Assembly (NCBI GenBank): GCA_030430565.1
Contig: JAUIKS010000031.1
Coordinates: 83,829 to 147,828 of the forward strand
Length of the DNA stretch: 64,000 nucleotides
Reading direction: 5' to 3'
Origin: Polyangia bacterium
GTDB taxonomy: Bacteria; Myxococcota_A; Polyangia; Nannocystales; Nannocystaceae
In this document: one piece after another, positions 56,800 to 64,000 of the stretch
Numbering within the stretch: the stretch's first letter is position 1
Layout of the letters: every line of letters begins with the position of its first letter
Translations under genes and position numbers: made by a program
Notes under the pieces: generated by a model
What the model was told of the DNA's origin: nothing
Databases searched by the model: none
What the model saw: the letters and a program-made list of their open reading frames with translations, nothing else

Positions 56800-57642
56800 A
56801 TGCATCTCCCGCTTGAAACCAACTTCGAGCTCATCAGCGAGCTCCCCTATCTCGCCGCCGCCCCGGGCGGGCGCGGCACCTCGCACCTCAACCTGCCGAT
56901 CCTGCGCGCCGCGGTCCCTGGCCTGCCGCCGGAGGTCTCTGGCCTTCTGGTCACCTCGGACCTCCAGGGCATCGCGCCGCTGCCCTCACGCATGGGCGCG
57001 ACCCACCTGCTCGGCGAGGTCCTCGTCGAGCACTTCGAAGCGCTCGCCGAGTCCGGCGCGGTCCCGGACCCGCGCGAGCTCGGCGTGCTCATCGCCGGCG
57101 ACATGTTCTCGGGGCCACGCGCGCGCAAGCGCGGCGCCACGGGCGACGTGATCCCGGTCTGGCTGGCCTTCGCCCGCGCCTTCGACTGGGTCGCGGGGGT
57201 CGCCGGCAACCACGACCTGTTCCCCCAGGGCACCGGCCGTCGGCTGCTCGATCGGCGCTCGCGCGCCCGTCGGCTCGACGGCGAGCTGTGGGAGATCGCG
57301 GGTCTCACGATCGGCGGCGTCTCGGGGATCATCGGCGGCAAGCGCAAGCCCAACCGCCACTCGCCCGAGCGCTTCGCCGAGCTGATCACGCGCGTGCTCC
57401 GGCAAGAGCCCGACATCCTCATCCTCCACATGGGCCCGCCTGGACCGGACCGCAAACAGCGGGGCGACGAGCGCGTCGCCGCGGTGATCGCCAAGAACCC
57501 GCCCCCGCTCGTGATCTGCGGCCACTGTCACTGGCCCGAGCCGCTGGCTGAGGCCGCCGGCACCACCGTCCTCAACGTCGACAGCCGCGCGGTGCTGCTG
57601 CTGCCGGAGGAGGCCGCCGACTCGTCCGACGACGCCGCGTGA
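56800..57642 (+). CDS. metallophosphoesterase
   Basis: A 280-residue calcineurin-like phosphoesterase. Metal-binding motifs are in order: TSDLQG (about 51), AGDMFSG (about 99), AGNHDLFP (about 136), LHMGPPG (about 208) and GHCHWPE (about 243). The first motif has Asp-Leu-Gln where DxH is usual, a variation seen in some subgroups that changes one metal site. It is predicted cytosolic, with no signal. The substrate is unknown (nucleotide, protein or lipid). The tyrosine-kinase gene starts 81 bases downstream; a shared role is possible but unproven. Confidence 0.8.
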   Translation: MHLPLETNFELISELPYLAAAPGGRGTSHLNLPILRAAVPGLPPEVSGLLVTSDLQGIAPLPSRMGATHLLGEVLVEHFEALAESGAVPDPRELGVLIAGDMFSGPRARKRGATGDVIPVWLAFARAFDWVAGVAGNHDLFPQGTGRRLLDRRSRARRLDGELWEIAGLTIGGVSGIIGGKRKPNRHSPERFAELITRVLRQEPDILILHMGPPGPDRKQRGDERVAAVIAKNPPPLVICGHCHWPEPLAEAAGTTVLNVDSRAVLLLPEEAADSSDDAA

Positions 57643-57723
57643 TGTCACGATATCGCCCGACGACGCGCGAATCGCCGCTTGCTTGGACATAGTCGGCCGC
57701 CGCCCTAAGCTTTAAGGACGCAC

Positions 57724-59994
57724 ATGTCGGGTCATTCGCAGCAGCCGGGCGCGCACGCGCCCGTCTCGCCGTCCGGTTACGCCGACGCGCGAGACGAGGC
57801 CGACAAGGCCATGGAGCAGCTGCTGCGGCTGGCCGCGATCCTGCGCCGGCGCTGGCTGGTGGTGACCGCGAGCGCGATCCTCTGCGTCGCCGGCGCGCTC
57901 GTCGCTATCTACCTCCTGCAGCCGCGCTGGCGGGCCGAGGCCACCGTCGTGCTGCACGTCTCCGGGCCGCAGGTCCTCGACAAGATCAAGGGCGTCAGCG
58001 ACGACGCCGAGGGTCGCCTGCTCGCGTATCAGGAGTACTACCAGACCCAGCGCGAGATCATCGGCAGCCGCGCCGTCGCCGAGCGAGCGCTCGAGTCGCT
58101 CGGGCTCGCCGACGATCCCGTGTTCCTCGGCATCGACGGCATCAGCTCCGAGGCCGAGCGCCTGGCCAAGACCGCGGAGATCGACCCGATCGAGCGGATG
58201 CGCGAGCTGACCAACATCGGCGAGGTCCGCAACTCGCGAATCCTCGTCGTCTCGGCCGACTACCCCGACCGCTTCGTCGCCGCCGAGATGGCGAACGCGC
58301 TCGCGGACGCCTACCTCGACTACGTCCGAAACGCGCGCAGCCGGACCGGTGAGGCCGCCCGCAACAACCTCAAGGAGGAGCGCAAAAAGGCCCTCGACTC
58401 CCTGCAGCGCGCCGAGCTCGAGCTCGCCGACTTCAAGCGCGAGCACGGCATCACCTCGATCTCGCTCGCCGACCGACAAAACGAGATCACCCAGGCGATC
58501 ATCTCGACCAGCCAGCACCTCAAGAGCGCCGAGGCGGACAGCCACGCCACCAACGCCGCGTACTCAGAGGCCACGCGCCTGCACAAAGAGGGCAGCCTGG
58601 CGAGCACCAGCCTGCTGCCGCCGGCCGAACGCGCGCTGCTAGAGGACATGCGCAACGAGCAGCTCGTCGCCGAGCGCGAGGTTGAGAAGCTGAGCGTCCG
58701 CTACGGCGAGAAGATGCCGGACCTCAAGCAAGCGCGAAAGCGCCTGCGCCTGATCAACGCCCGCATCAAGCGCGAAGAGGCCGACCTGCTCAAGTCCCTC
58801 GAGGCTCGCGCTAACAAGGCCAAGAACACCCAGAGCAAGCTCGAGGGCTCGCTCAAGCGCGAGAAGAACAAGGCGCTCCAGCTCACCCAGCTCGAGCGGC
58901 GCTACCGCGAGCTCGAGCGCGAGGCCACGACCGCCGCCGAGACCTACGGGATGGTCGCCCGCCGTGACACCGAGATCGAGATGAGCAACCGCGTCGAGAC
59001 CGGCGGCATCGAGGTCCTCGACTACGCGACCCCGCCGCGCGACCCGGTGTTCCCGCCCAAGGCCATGTTCCTCGCGATCGCGGCCGTGCTCGGCCTCGGC
59101 CTCGGCTCGCTGCTGGCGCTCCTCATCGATGTCCGCGACCACCGGATCCGCGGCCTCATCGACCTCGAGCGCGCGATCGCGGGCTTCGGCCTCCCAGTCC
59201 TCGGTCAGCTGCCGCTGCTGCCCGCCGACGCCCGCCTCGGGGTCGGCAACATCCGCGCGCAGCACCGCCAGCGCGACCTCCACGCCTTCCTGTTCCCGCA
59301 GTCGGTGATGGCGGAGCGCTGCCGCGGGATCCGCACGGCGCTCAGCTTCAGCGAGGGCTCGACACCGCTGAAGACGCTGCTCGTGACCTCGCCCAAGTCT
59401 TCTGAAGGCAAGAGCTCGACCGCGATCAACCTCGCCATGAGCTTCTGCCAGTCCAAGAAGCGCGTGCTCCTGATCGACGCCGACATGCGACGTCCGCGGC
59501 TGCACCGCGTGTTCCCGCCGCAGCTCGATCACGAGGGTGTCGGCCTCAGCGCGGTGCTCCAAGGGACCTGCTCCATCGACCAGGCGATCATCAAGGGTGG
59601 CGAGGAGCAGCCCGCCAACCTCGAGATCCTGCCCTGCGGCGAGCTCCCCCCCAACCCGGCCGAGCTGCTCGAGAGCCCCGCGTGCCGCCGGCTGCTCGTC
59701 GAGCTGCGCGAGCGCTACGACATCATCCTGCTCGACTCGCCGCCGGTGCTCCCCGTCACCGACCCGCTCGTGCTCGCGCGCCACGTCGACGGCCTCGCGA
59801 TCGTCGCCCGCTGCCGCTCGACCACCCGCAGCGAGCTGCAGCGCGCCCTGACGATCCTGCGGCAGGGCGACACCAACCTGCTCGGCGTGATCCTCAACGA
59901 GGTCGACCGCCGGAGCGAGCGCTCTGGCTACTACGGCAGCGAGTACTACGCCTACGCGCCCCGCCCCGAGGCCCAGAAATCCGCCTCGGCCTAG
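57724..59994 (+). CDS. bacterial tyrosine kinase / polysaccharide co-polymerase (Wzc-like)
   Basis: A 756-residue protein of the PCP-2a class. A cytosolic start leads to TM1 at about 45-65 and a periplasmic Wzz-type region with long coiled coil (about 200-420). TM2 follows at about 445-465, and the BY-kinase domain has Walker A SPKSSEGKSS (about 555), Walker A' LLIDADMRRPR (about 582) and Walker B LLDSPPVLPV. The Tyr-rich tail SGYYGSEYYAYAPRP is the autophosphorylation cluster. Such proteins set chain length and export of capsule or exopolysaccharide. No Wza or glycosyltransferase gene lies in this window, so its partners are elsewhere. Confidence 0.9.
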   Translation: MSGHSQQPGAHAPVSPSGYADARDEADKAMEQLLRLAAILRRRWLVVTASAILCVAGALVAIYLLQPRWRAEATVVLHVSGPQVLDKIKGVSDDAEGRLLAYQEYYQTQREIIGSRAVAERALESLGLADDPVFLGIDGISSEAERLAKTAEIDPIERMRELTNIGEVRNSRILVVSADYPDRFVAAEMANALADAYLDYVRNARSRTGEAARNNLKEERKKALDSLQRAELELADFKREHGITSISLADRQNEITQAIISTSQHLKSAEADSHATNAAYSEATRLHKEGSLASTSLLPPAERALLEDMRNEQLVAEREVEKLSVRYGEKMPDLKQARKRLRLINARIKREEADLLKSLEARANKAKNTQSKLEGSLKREKNKALQLTQLERRYRELEREATTAAETYGMVARRDTEIEMSNRVETGGIEVLDYATPPRDPVFPPKAMFLAIAAVLGLGLGSLLALLIDVRDHRIRGLIDLERAIAGFGLPVLGQLPLLPADARLGVGNIRAQHRQRDLHAFLFPQSVMAERCRGIRTALSFSEGSTPLKTLLVTSPKSSEGKSSTAINLAMSFCQSKKRVLLIDADMRRPRLHRVFPPQLDHEGVGLSAVLQGTCSIDQAIIKGGEEQPANLEILPCGELPPNPAELLESPACRRLLVELRERYDIILLDSPPVLPVTDPLVLARHVDGLAIVARCRSTTRSELQRALTILRQGDTNLLGVILNEVDRRSERSGYYGSEYYAYAPRPEAQKSASA

Positions 59995-59995
59995 C

Positions 59996-60466
59996 TCACT
60001 CCGCGTCGCCCGGCGTCGCCGAGGTGTGATCGTGGACGACGCGCCAGCCGTCCGCGGTCCGTTCGAAGACCACCGAGAACACCCCGCGCCCGGCCTGCGG
60101 CGTCTCGGTGAGCGCCCATCGCCCCAGCACCACCGCGCCGTCGGCCCCGAGCGGGCGCACGTCGATCACCTCAAAGGTCAGCCGCCCCATCGACGCCGCG
60201 TCGCCCCCGTAGCGGGCGCGGTAGCGCTTCAGCGTGGCCTCCCAGCCCCGCCGGATCGCGCCCCCAGAGGTGAACACGAGCGCTGGTGAGCGCTCGTAGC
60301 CCGCCATGTACGCCTCGAGGTCGCCGCGGTTCCAGGCCGCGCGCTGCTCCTCCAGCACCGAGGTGATCGCCGCCCGATCCTGCGCGGTGAAGGAGGCCGC
60401 GGACTGACAAGCTGATGCAGCTACAAGCGTCGCGAACAGCAGACCGATCCCCACGCGTCGCGGCAT
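59996..60466 (-). CDS. SnoaL-like/DUF4440 lipoprotein
   Basis: A 156-residue small lipoprotein: signal with lipobox ASAC, then an NTF2-like cone (TAQDRAAITSVLEEQRAAWNRGDLEAYMAGY, GRGVFSVVFERTADGWRVVHDHTS). The final His-Asp-His sits where many family members hold catalytic or ligand residues. Such proteins bind small molecules or act as weak hydrolases or dehydratases. Its stop is two bases from that of the tyrosine-kinase gene (convergent). The start is ATG 60466, giving a clean signal peptide. Confidence 0.75.
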   Translation of the reverse strand: MPRRVGIGLLFATLVAASACQSAASFTAQDRAAITSVLEEQRAAWNRGDLEAYMAGYERSPALVFTSGGAIRRGWEATLKRYRARYGGDAASMGRLTFEVIDVRPLGADGAVVLGRWALTETPQAGRGVFSVVFERTADGWRVVHDHTSATPGDAE

Positions 60467-60523
60467 GCCCACAGCCTCGCCGAGTTTGTGTATCGCGTCC
60501 AGCGGGTATCCTCGCACGACGCC

Positions 60524-62023
60524 ATGGGCTCCGGACTGCTCGAAAAAACCATCGCGGTGCTGCTCTACGCCGCCGTCCTGCTCGCGCTCGGGCAGCTCGC
60601 CTCGCGCCGCATGAAGGACCTGCGCGACTACTTCGCCGGCGGCAAGCAGCTCGGCTTCCTCTCCGTCGCGTTCTCGGCCCGAGCCACCGGCGAGTCGGCG
60701 TGGCTGCTGCTCGGCCTCACCGGCATGGGCGCCTTCGTCGGCGTCAAGGCGTTCTGGGTCGTGCTCGGCGAGCTGCTCGGCGTCGCGCTCGCGTGGTTCG
60801 CCATGGCCGGCCCCTTCAAGCGCCTCACCGACCGCTACGACTCCATCACGATCCCCGACTACCTCGAGTCACGGCTCGGCGATCAGAGCCGGCGCATCCG
60901 CATCATCGCCGCCGGCGCGCTCGTCGTGTTCGTGACCATCTACGTCAGCGCCCAAATCGACGCGACCGGCCAAGCCTTCGAACAATTCCTCGGCTGGAAC
61001 TACTTCACCGGCGCGCTCGTCGGCTTCGCGATCGTGCTGGTCTACATCACCAGCGGCGGCTTCCTCGCCGTCGTCTGGTCCGACGTGTTTCAGGGCGCGC
61101 TCATGGTCGTGGGCCTCGTCGTCCTCCCGATCGTCGGGCTCATCCACGCAGGCGGCCTCACAGCCGTCGTGAGCAGCCTCCAAGCCCAGGACCCCGCGCT
61201 GCTCAGCCCGACCGCCGGCGCCGGCCTCACGGCGCTCTCGGTCGCCAGCGTGCTCGGGCTCATGGCCATAGGCCTCGGCTTCCTCGGCTCTCCCCAGGTC
61301 TTCGTCCGCTTCCTCGCGCTCCGCGACTCCTCCGAGATCTCACGCGGCGCCGCCGTCGCGATCGCCTGGACCCTGCTCGCCGACACGGGCGCGGTCTGCA
61401 CCGGGCTCATCGGTCGAACGCTGCTGCTCGGGCGCGAGCTCGGCACCGGCGGCCAAGACGTCCTCCCGCTGATGATCGAGTCCCTGTTCCCGCCGCTGAT
61501 CGTCGGGCTCTACATCGCCATCGTGCTCTCCGCGATCATGTCGACCATCGACTCGCTGCTCGTCGTCGCCGGCAGCGCGGCCGTCCGCGACTACTACCAG
61601 CAGGTCCGCCGACCCGACCTCGAGGACCGCGCGCTGATCCGCACCAGCCGACGCGTGACCGTCGCGCTCGCCTTCATCGCGCTCGCCATCGCCATGTCCG
61701 TCGCGCTGCTGACCGAGGAGCGCTCGATCTTCTGGTTCGTGATCTTCGGCTGGTCCGGCATCGCCGCGACCTTCTGCCCGACCATCATCCTCTCGCTGTT
61801 CTGGCCGCGCCTGACCGCGCGCGGAGCCCAGGCCGCGATGATCGCCGGCTTCGTCTCGGTCCCGCTGTTCAAGTTCGTGGTCGTCCGAGTCGCCGTGATC
61901 GGGCCGCTATTCGAAACGCTCGAGGAGCTGGCCCCCGCCTTCCTCGTCTCGCTGCTCGTCGGCGTGCTCGTCAGCCTGCTCGATCGACCCGCGGCCTCGA
62001 TCGCCGCGCGCGGCGACTGTTAA
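60524..62023 (+). CDS. sodium:solute symporter family protein (PutP-like)
   Basis: A 499-residue transporter with about 13 helices. The opening after TM1 (RDYFAGGKQLGFLSVAFSARATGESAWLLLGL) is the SSF core with sodium-site Ala/Ser residues, and DSITIPDYLESRLGD matches the PutP/SLC5 gate region. It is nearest in style to sodium/proline symporters (about 500 residues), but the substrate cannot be decided. The start is ATG 60524. It is divergent from the SnoaL-like gene, 57 bases between starts, and converges with the next gene three bases apart. Confidence 0.85.
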   Translation: MGSGLLEKTIAVLLYAAVLLALGQLASRRMKDLRDYFAGGKQLGFLSVAFSARATGESAWLLLGLTGMGAFVGVKAFWVVLGELLGVALAWFAMAGPFKRLTDRYDSITIPDYLESRLGDQSRRIRIIAAGALVVFVTIYVSAQIDATGQAFEQFLGWNYFTGALVGFAIVLVYITSGGFLAVVWSDVFQGALMVVGLVVLPIVGLIHAGGLTAVVSSLQAQDPALLSPTAGAGLTALSVASVLGLMAIGLGFLGSPQVFVRFLALRDSSEISRGAAVAIAWTLLADTGAVCTGLIGRTLLLGRELGTGGQDVLPLMIESLFPPLIVGLYIAIVLSAIMSTIDSLLVVAGSAAVRDYYQQVRRPDLEDRALIRTSRRVTVALAFIALAIAMSVALLTEERSIFWFVIFGWSGIAATFCPTIILSLFWPRLTARGAQAAMIAGFVSVPLFKFVVVRVAVIGPLFETLEELAPAFLVSLLVGVLVSLLDRPAASIAARGDC

Positions 62024-62026
62024 GCC

Positions 62027-62890
62027 TTATGACTCTTCGGGCATGCTTCGCTTCGACCAGTAGATGAACAGGCCCGCGGTCACAAACATGAGCAGCCCGT
62101 AGATCCCCGCCGGCACCATCATCCGCGTGTTCGCGAGCAAGGTCGCCGCGACCGCGATCGCCAGCGTGCTGTTCTGCAGCCCGCACTCGAGCGTGATCGC
62201 GATCCGCTGACGCGCGTTGAGGCCCAGCAGCATCGCGCCGCCGAAGGCCAAGGCCATCGTGATCAGGTTGAGCACGAGCGCGGCGGGGCCGGCCTCCGTG
62301 AACCAGCTCGGGAGGTTCGCGCGGTCCTTCGAGATCGCGCCGAGCACGATGACGATGAACAGGATCGCCGCCGCCCGGCGGGTTCGCGGCTCCACGCGGT
62401 CCGCCCAGTCCGAGGCCCTCCACTTGACCGCCATCCCGATCAGCAGCGGCACCGTCGTGATCAGCAGCAGCAGCACGACAGACTTCAGGATCGGCAGGTC
62501 GACCGGCGACGTGGCGCTCGAAAAATGCTGCAGGCCGAAGTTCACGATCAGCGGGATCGTGAACACGCTGACGATGCTGATCACCGCAGTCAGCGAGACC
62601 GAGAGCGCCGTGTCGCCGCGCGCGAGATGGGTGAGCAGGTTTGACGTGACCCCGCCCGGGCAGGCCGCGAGGATCATGACCCCGACCGCGAACTCGGGCG
62701 CCATCGGGATCACGGACGCGACCCCGAACGCGATCAGCGGGAGCGTGATGATCTGGAAGAACGCCCCGATCGCGAAGGCCTTCGGCTCCACCGCGACGCG
62801 CTTGAAGTCAGCGCCCGTGAGCGCGAGGCCCATCGAGAACATGATGAAGGCGAGCGAGAGCGGCAGGAAAACTTGTAGGATCACGTTCAT
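62027..62890 (-). CDS. bile acid:sodium symporter family (BASS) transporter
   Basis: A 287-residue inner-membrane protein with nine to ten helices. AACPGGVTSNLLTHLARGDTALSVSLTAV is the BASS signature containing the crossover helix and sodium site; LECGLQNSTLAIAVA is the second crossover. In bacteria these carry organic acids such as pantoate, pyruvate or bile acids; the substrate here is unknown. Its end and that of the sodium symporter gene are three bases apart, so no separate terminator fits between them. Confidence 0.9.
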   Translation of the reverse strand: MNVILQVFLPLSLAFIMFSMGLALTGADFKRVAVEPKAFAIGAFFQIITLPLIAFGVASVIPMAPEFAVGVMILAACPGGVTSNLLTHLARGDTALSVSLTAVISIVSVFTIPLIVNFGLQHFSSATSPVDLPILKSVVLLLLITTVPLLIGMAVKWRASDWADRVEPRTRRAAAILFIVIVLGAISKDRANLPSWFTEAGPAALVLNLITMALAFGGAMLLGLNARQRIAITLECGLQNSTLAIAVAATLLANTRMMVPAGIYGLLMFVTAGLFIYWSKRSMPEES

Positions 62891-63299
62891 CGAGCACTCC
62901 TCCGTGGCGGACGACGCACGCAGCAGGATACCCTCCAGCGCTCGCGCGATGTCACTCTCCGCGGCGCCGCGATCGAGAATCGCTTCATGACCTTAAGCGC
63001 ACATTCGCTCGACGAGGGAAAAAATTAAAAAACGACGTACTGCCGTTGACGACCCCGAATTCGTCGACTAAACCGGTTCTTGTCATGGTGATGGGTCGAA
63101 ATATCAATCTTCGCCTGCACGGGCAGAACCGCGCGCGCCTCGAGCGTGAACGCGAAGTCTGCCTGCGCGGGGGGAATTGACGACCCACACCGGGAGTCCC
63201 CCGCGCAGGCAAGCACAAGCGTCAGCTTGCTGACGGCCGGCCTTCATGACGATGTTCATGAGCCGCTGTCGGCAGCTCGAGGAGCGCGCGTCGACCCGC
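62891..63299. other. intergenic region before the tRNA array
   Basis: 409 bases. The left half is AT-richer around 62990-63130. The right half carries several inverted repeats (separate entry) and then TTCATGA repeated at 63243-63249 and 63255-63261. No credible protein frame was seen; a small open frame across it has no protein character. Confidence 0.5.
63161..63234. other. structured element upstream of the tRNA array
   Basis: A perfect 13-bp inverted repeat (63161-63173 with 63198-63210) with a 24-base loop is followed by a 6-bp hairpin CGTCAG/CTGACG (63219-63224 with 63229-63234, loop CTTG). No T run follows. It may be a processing leader, small RNA or terminator of an upstream transcript. 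Confidence 0.4.
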
Positions 63300-63373
63300 G
63301 CGGGCGTGGTCGAAATGGTGTCTGACGCCGGGTCCTCGCCCCGGAGAAGAGGGTTCGATCCCCTCCGCCCGTA
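63300..63373 (+). tRNA. tRNA-Glu-like gene, anticodon CTC, with C33
   Basis: A full cloverleaf: 7-bp acceptor (G-T at pair 1-72), D stem GTCG/TGAC, perfect 5-bp anticodon stem CCGGG/CCCGG, four-base variable loop and T arm GAGGG-TTCGATC-CCCTC, with no encoded CCA. The anticodon loop is TCCTCGC, so the anticodon is CTC (63335-63337) but position 33 is C instead of the near-universal U. Position 21 is C, also unusual. The body sequence differs from the five genes that follow. Confidence 0.6.
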
Positions 63374-63426
63374 CTAGCGCGTCGCCAGTCGCATGTTCTC
63401 AAAGACATGTGACTTCAGCGCGCCAA

Positions 63427-63499
63427 GTCCCGTTCGTTCAGCGGCCCAGGATCCCTGATTTTCGCTCAGGAGACGGGGGTTCGACTCCCCCACGGGACG
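63427..63499 (+). tRNA. tRNA-Glu (TTC)
   Basis: 73 bases: acceptor GTCCCGT/ACGGGAC, all seven pairs good; anticodon stem CCTGA/TCAGG; loop TTTTCGC with anticodon TTC at 63461-63463; four-base variable loop; T arm GGGGG-TTCGACT-CCCCC; discriminator G. CCA is not encoded. The body matches bacterial tRNA-Glu. Confidence 0.85.
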
Positions 63500-63525
63500 C
63501 TCACGCGCCGCTCCTCACCGCAATT

Positions 63526-63599
63526 GTCCCGTTTGTCCAACGGTCCTAAGACGCCTGTTTTTCAGTCAGGAGACGGGGGTTCGACTCCCCCACGGGATA
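63526..63599 (+). tRNA. tRNA-Glu-like (TTC), second copy, altered D arm
   Basis: 74 bases, one more than its neighbours because of an extra D-loop base. Acceptor GTCCCGT/ACGGGAT has a terminal G-T pair. Anticodon stem CCTGT/TCAGG has a T-T mismatch at 31-39; loop TTTTCAG gives anticodon TTC. The D stem has a C-A mismatch. T arm is identical to copy 1; discriminator A. It may be functional but looks relaxed. Confidence 0.7.
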
Positions 63600-63644
63600 T
63601 TCACAGCCTTCGACCGATCGAGCGCTCGCTCCGCTCGCAGCTTC

Positions 63645-63717
63645 GCCCCGTTCGTTCAGCGGCCCAGGACGCCTGTCTCTCATGCAGGTAACGGGGGTTC
63701 GACTCCCCCACGGGGTA
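63645..63717 (+). tRNA. tRNA-Glu (CTC)
   Basis: 73 bases: acceptor GCCCCGT/ACGGGGT, anticodon stem CCTGT/GCAGG (one T-G pair), loop CTCTCAT with anticodon CTC at 63679-63681, variable loop TAAC, standard T arm, discriminator A, no CCA. This copy is closest to textbook tRNA-Glu together with the last one. Confidence 0.85.
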
Positions 63718-63756
63718 CTCCTCTCGCTCCTCTCCTCCCCTCGCTCCTCCCACGTC

Positions 63757-63828
63757 ATCCCGTTCGTCTAGCGGCCCAGGACACCTGTCCTCAATCAGGA
63801 GACGGGGGTTCGACTCCCCCACGGGATG
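63757..63828 (+). tRNA. tRNA-Glu-like with six-base anticodon loop
   Basis: 72 bases. Acceptor ATCCCGT/ACGGGAT is perfect and the D and T arms match the other copies, but the anticodon arm is one base short: CCTGT-CCTCAA-TCAGG. If CTC at 63790-63792 is the anticodon, U33 has been deleted; the closing T-T pair could open to give an eight-base loop on a 4-bp stem. It may be a pseudogene, a sequencing slip or a tRNA with unusual decoding. Confidence 0.55.
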
Positions 63829-63846
63829 CACGCTCTCACTCCCCAC

Positions 63847-63919
63847 GCCCCGTTCGTTCAGCGGTCCAGGACGCCTGGTTCTCAGCCAGGAAACGGGGGT
63901 TCGATTCCCCCACGGGGTA
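63847..63919 (+). tRNA. tRNA-Glu (CTC), second copy
   Basis: 73 bases: acceptor GCCCCGT/ACGGGGT, perfect anticodon stem CCTGG/CCAGG, loop TTCTCAG with anticodon CTC at 63881-63883, T arm GGGGG-TTCGATT-CCCCC, discriminator A, no CCA. It is the best-paired member of the array. Confidence 0.85.
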
Positions 63920-63974
63920 CTTCTCAAATTAGTTTCAATTCACGCTCGCGCCCGTCCTCCGGCGCCTGTCTCTT

Positions 63975-64000
63975 GGGTCTGTAGCTAAATGGAAAGGCAC
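63975..64000 (+). tRNA. start of a further tRNA gene (cut by window end)
   Basis: GGGTCTG followed by TAGCTAAATGGAAAGGCAC matches the acceptor 5' strand and D arm of a tRNA different from the Glu-type copies. The anticodon lies beyond the window, so identity is unknown. It shows the array continues. Confidence 0.6.

Noticed and set aside
62985..63218. A 77-codon minus-strand frame before the tRNA array
   Set aside because: It overlaps the inverted repeats and shows no protein-like pattern, signal or ribosome site.
63546..63927. Open frames on the minus strand across the tRNA array that read repeated PVGESNPR-like peptides
   Set aside because: They are antisense reads of the tRNA T arms; this peptide pattern is a known false product of tRNA genes.

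Overview
The window is a high-GC (roughly 70 percent by eye) bacterial chromosome segment that reads like a myxobacterium, most likely of the Nannocystineae. This is inferred from style, not from a marker gene. The signs are many secreted lipoproteins with Ser/Thr/Gly, Asp or Gly-Asp linkers, a Myxococcus-type Cys-rich repeat (CGDG..CDDGN), Ser/Thr kinases with C-terminal zinc ribbons and membrane helices, and VIT/VWA surface proteins. No insertion sequence, prophage or CRISPR array was seen. The first 63 kb is ordinary chromosome that mixes central metabolism with uncharacterised envelope proteins.

Layout: 0-8.4 kb holds small envelope proteins, a VCBS-repeat lipoprotein, a class V aminotransferase, an Acg-type nitroreductase and a pentapeptide-repeat potassium channel. 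8.5-12.3 kb holds a Ser/Thr kinase overlapped by a paralogue whose kinase motifs have decayed. 12.6-17.4 kb holds a sulfite-oxidase-family molybdoprotein, a Cys-rich lipoprotein and a pair of unknown cytosolic proteins, one a long coiled coil. 17.8-23.4 kb is the complete 2-oxoglutarate dehydrogenase operon (sucA, sucB, lpd). 23.5-30.7 kb holds a propeller-like protein, a Gly-Asp-repeat lipoprotein, a LeuA-type synthase, a TPR protein, a split-barrel FMN protein and a reduced metal-binding protein. 31.0-33.9 kb encodes the two subunits of 2-oxoglutarate:ferredoxin oxidoreductase. 34-47 kb holds further lipoproteins, ychF, a rhodanese/MauE pair, glutaryl-CoA dehydrogenase, an SspB-like adaptor and tcdA. 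47-51 kb is one very large FecR/VIT/VWA/TPR lipoprotein. 51.5-62.9 kb holds ATP-dependent PEP carboxykinase, an Lgt-family membrane protein, prfC, a metallophosphoesterase, a bacterial tyrosine kinase and two sodium-coupled transporters.

The window ends in a tRNA array (63300 to the end). Six tRNA-Glu-type genes and the start of a seventh, different tRNA lie head to tail on the plus strand. They share nearly identical T arms but have different anticodon arms. One has lost a base from the anticodon loop, and another lacks the near-universal U33. This array and the kinase/pseudokinase pair are the two most unusual things seen.

Metabolic reading: 2-oxoglutarate can be oxidised both by the NAD-linked complex (sucAB-lpd) and by the ferredoxin-linked enzyme (korAB). 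PEP carboxykinase links the TCA cycle to gluconeogenesis, and glutaryl-CoA dehydrogenase feeds lysine/tryptophan carbon into the same pool. This suits a predatory or proteolytic heterotroph living on amino acids (inference). All calls come from reading translated sequence; no database search was run.
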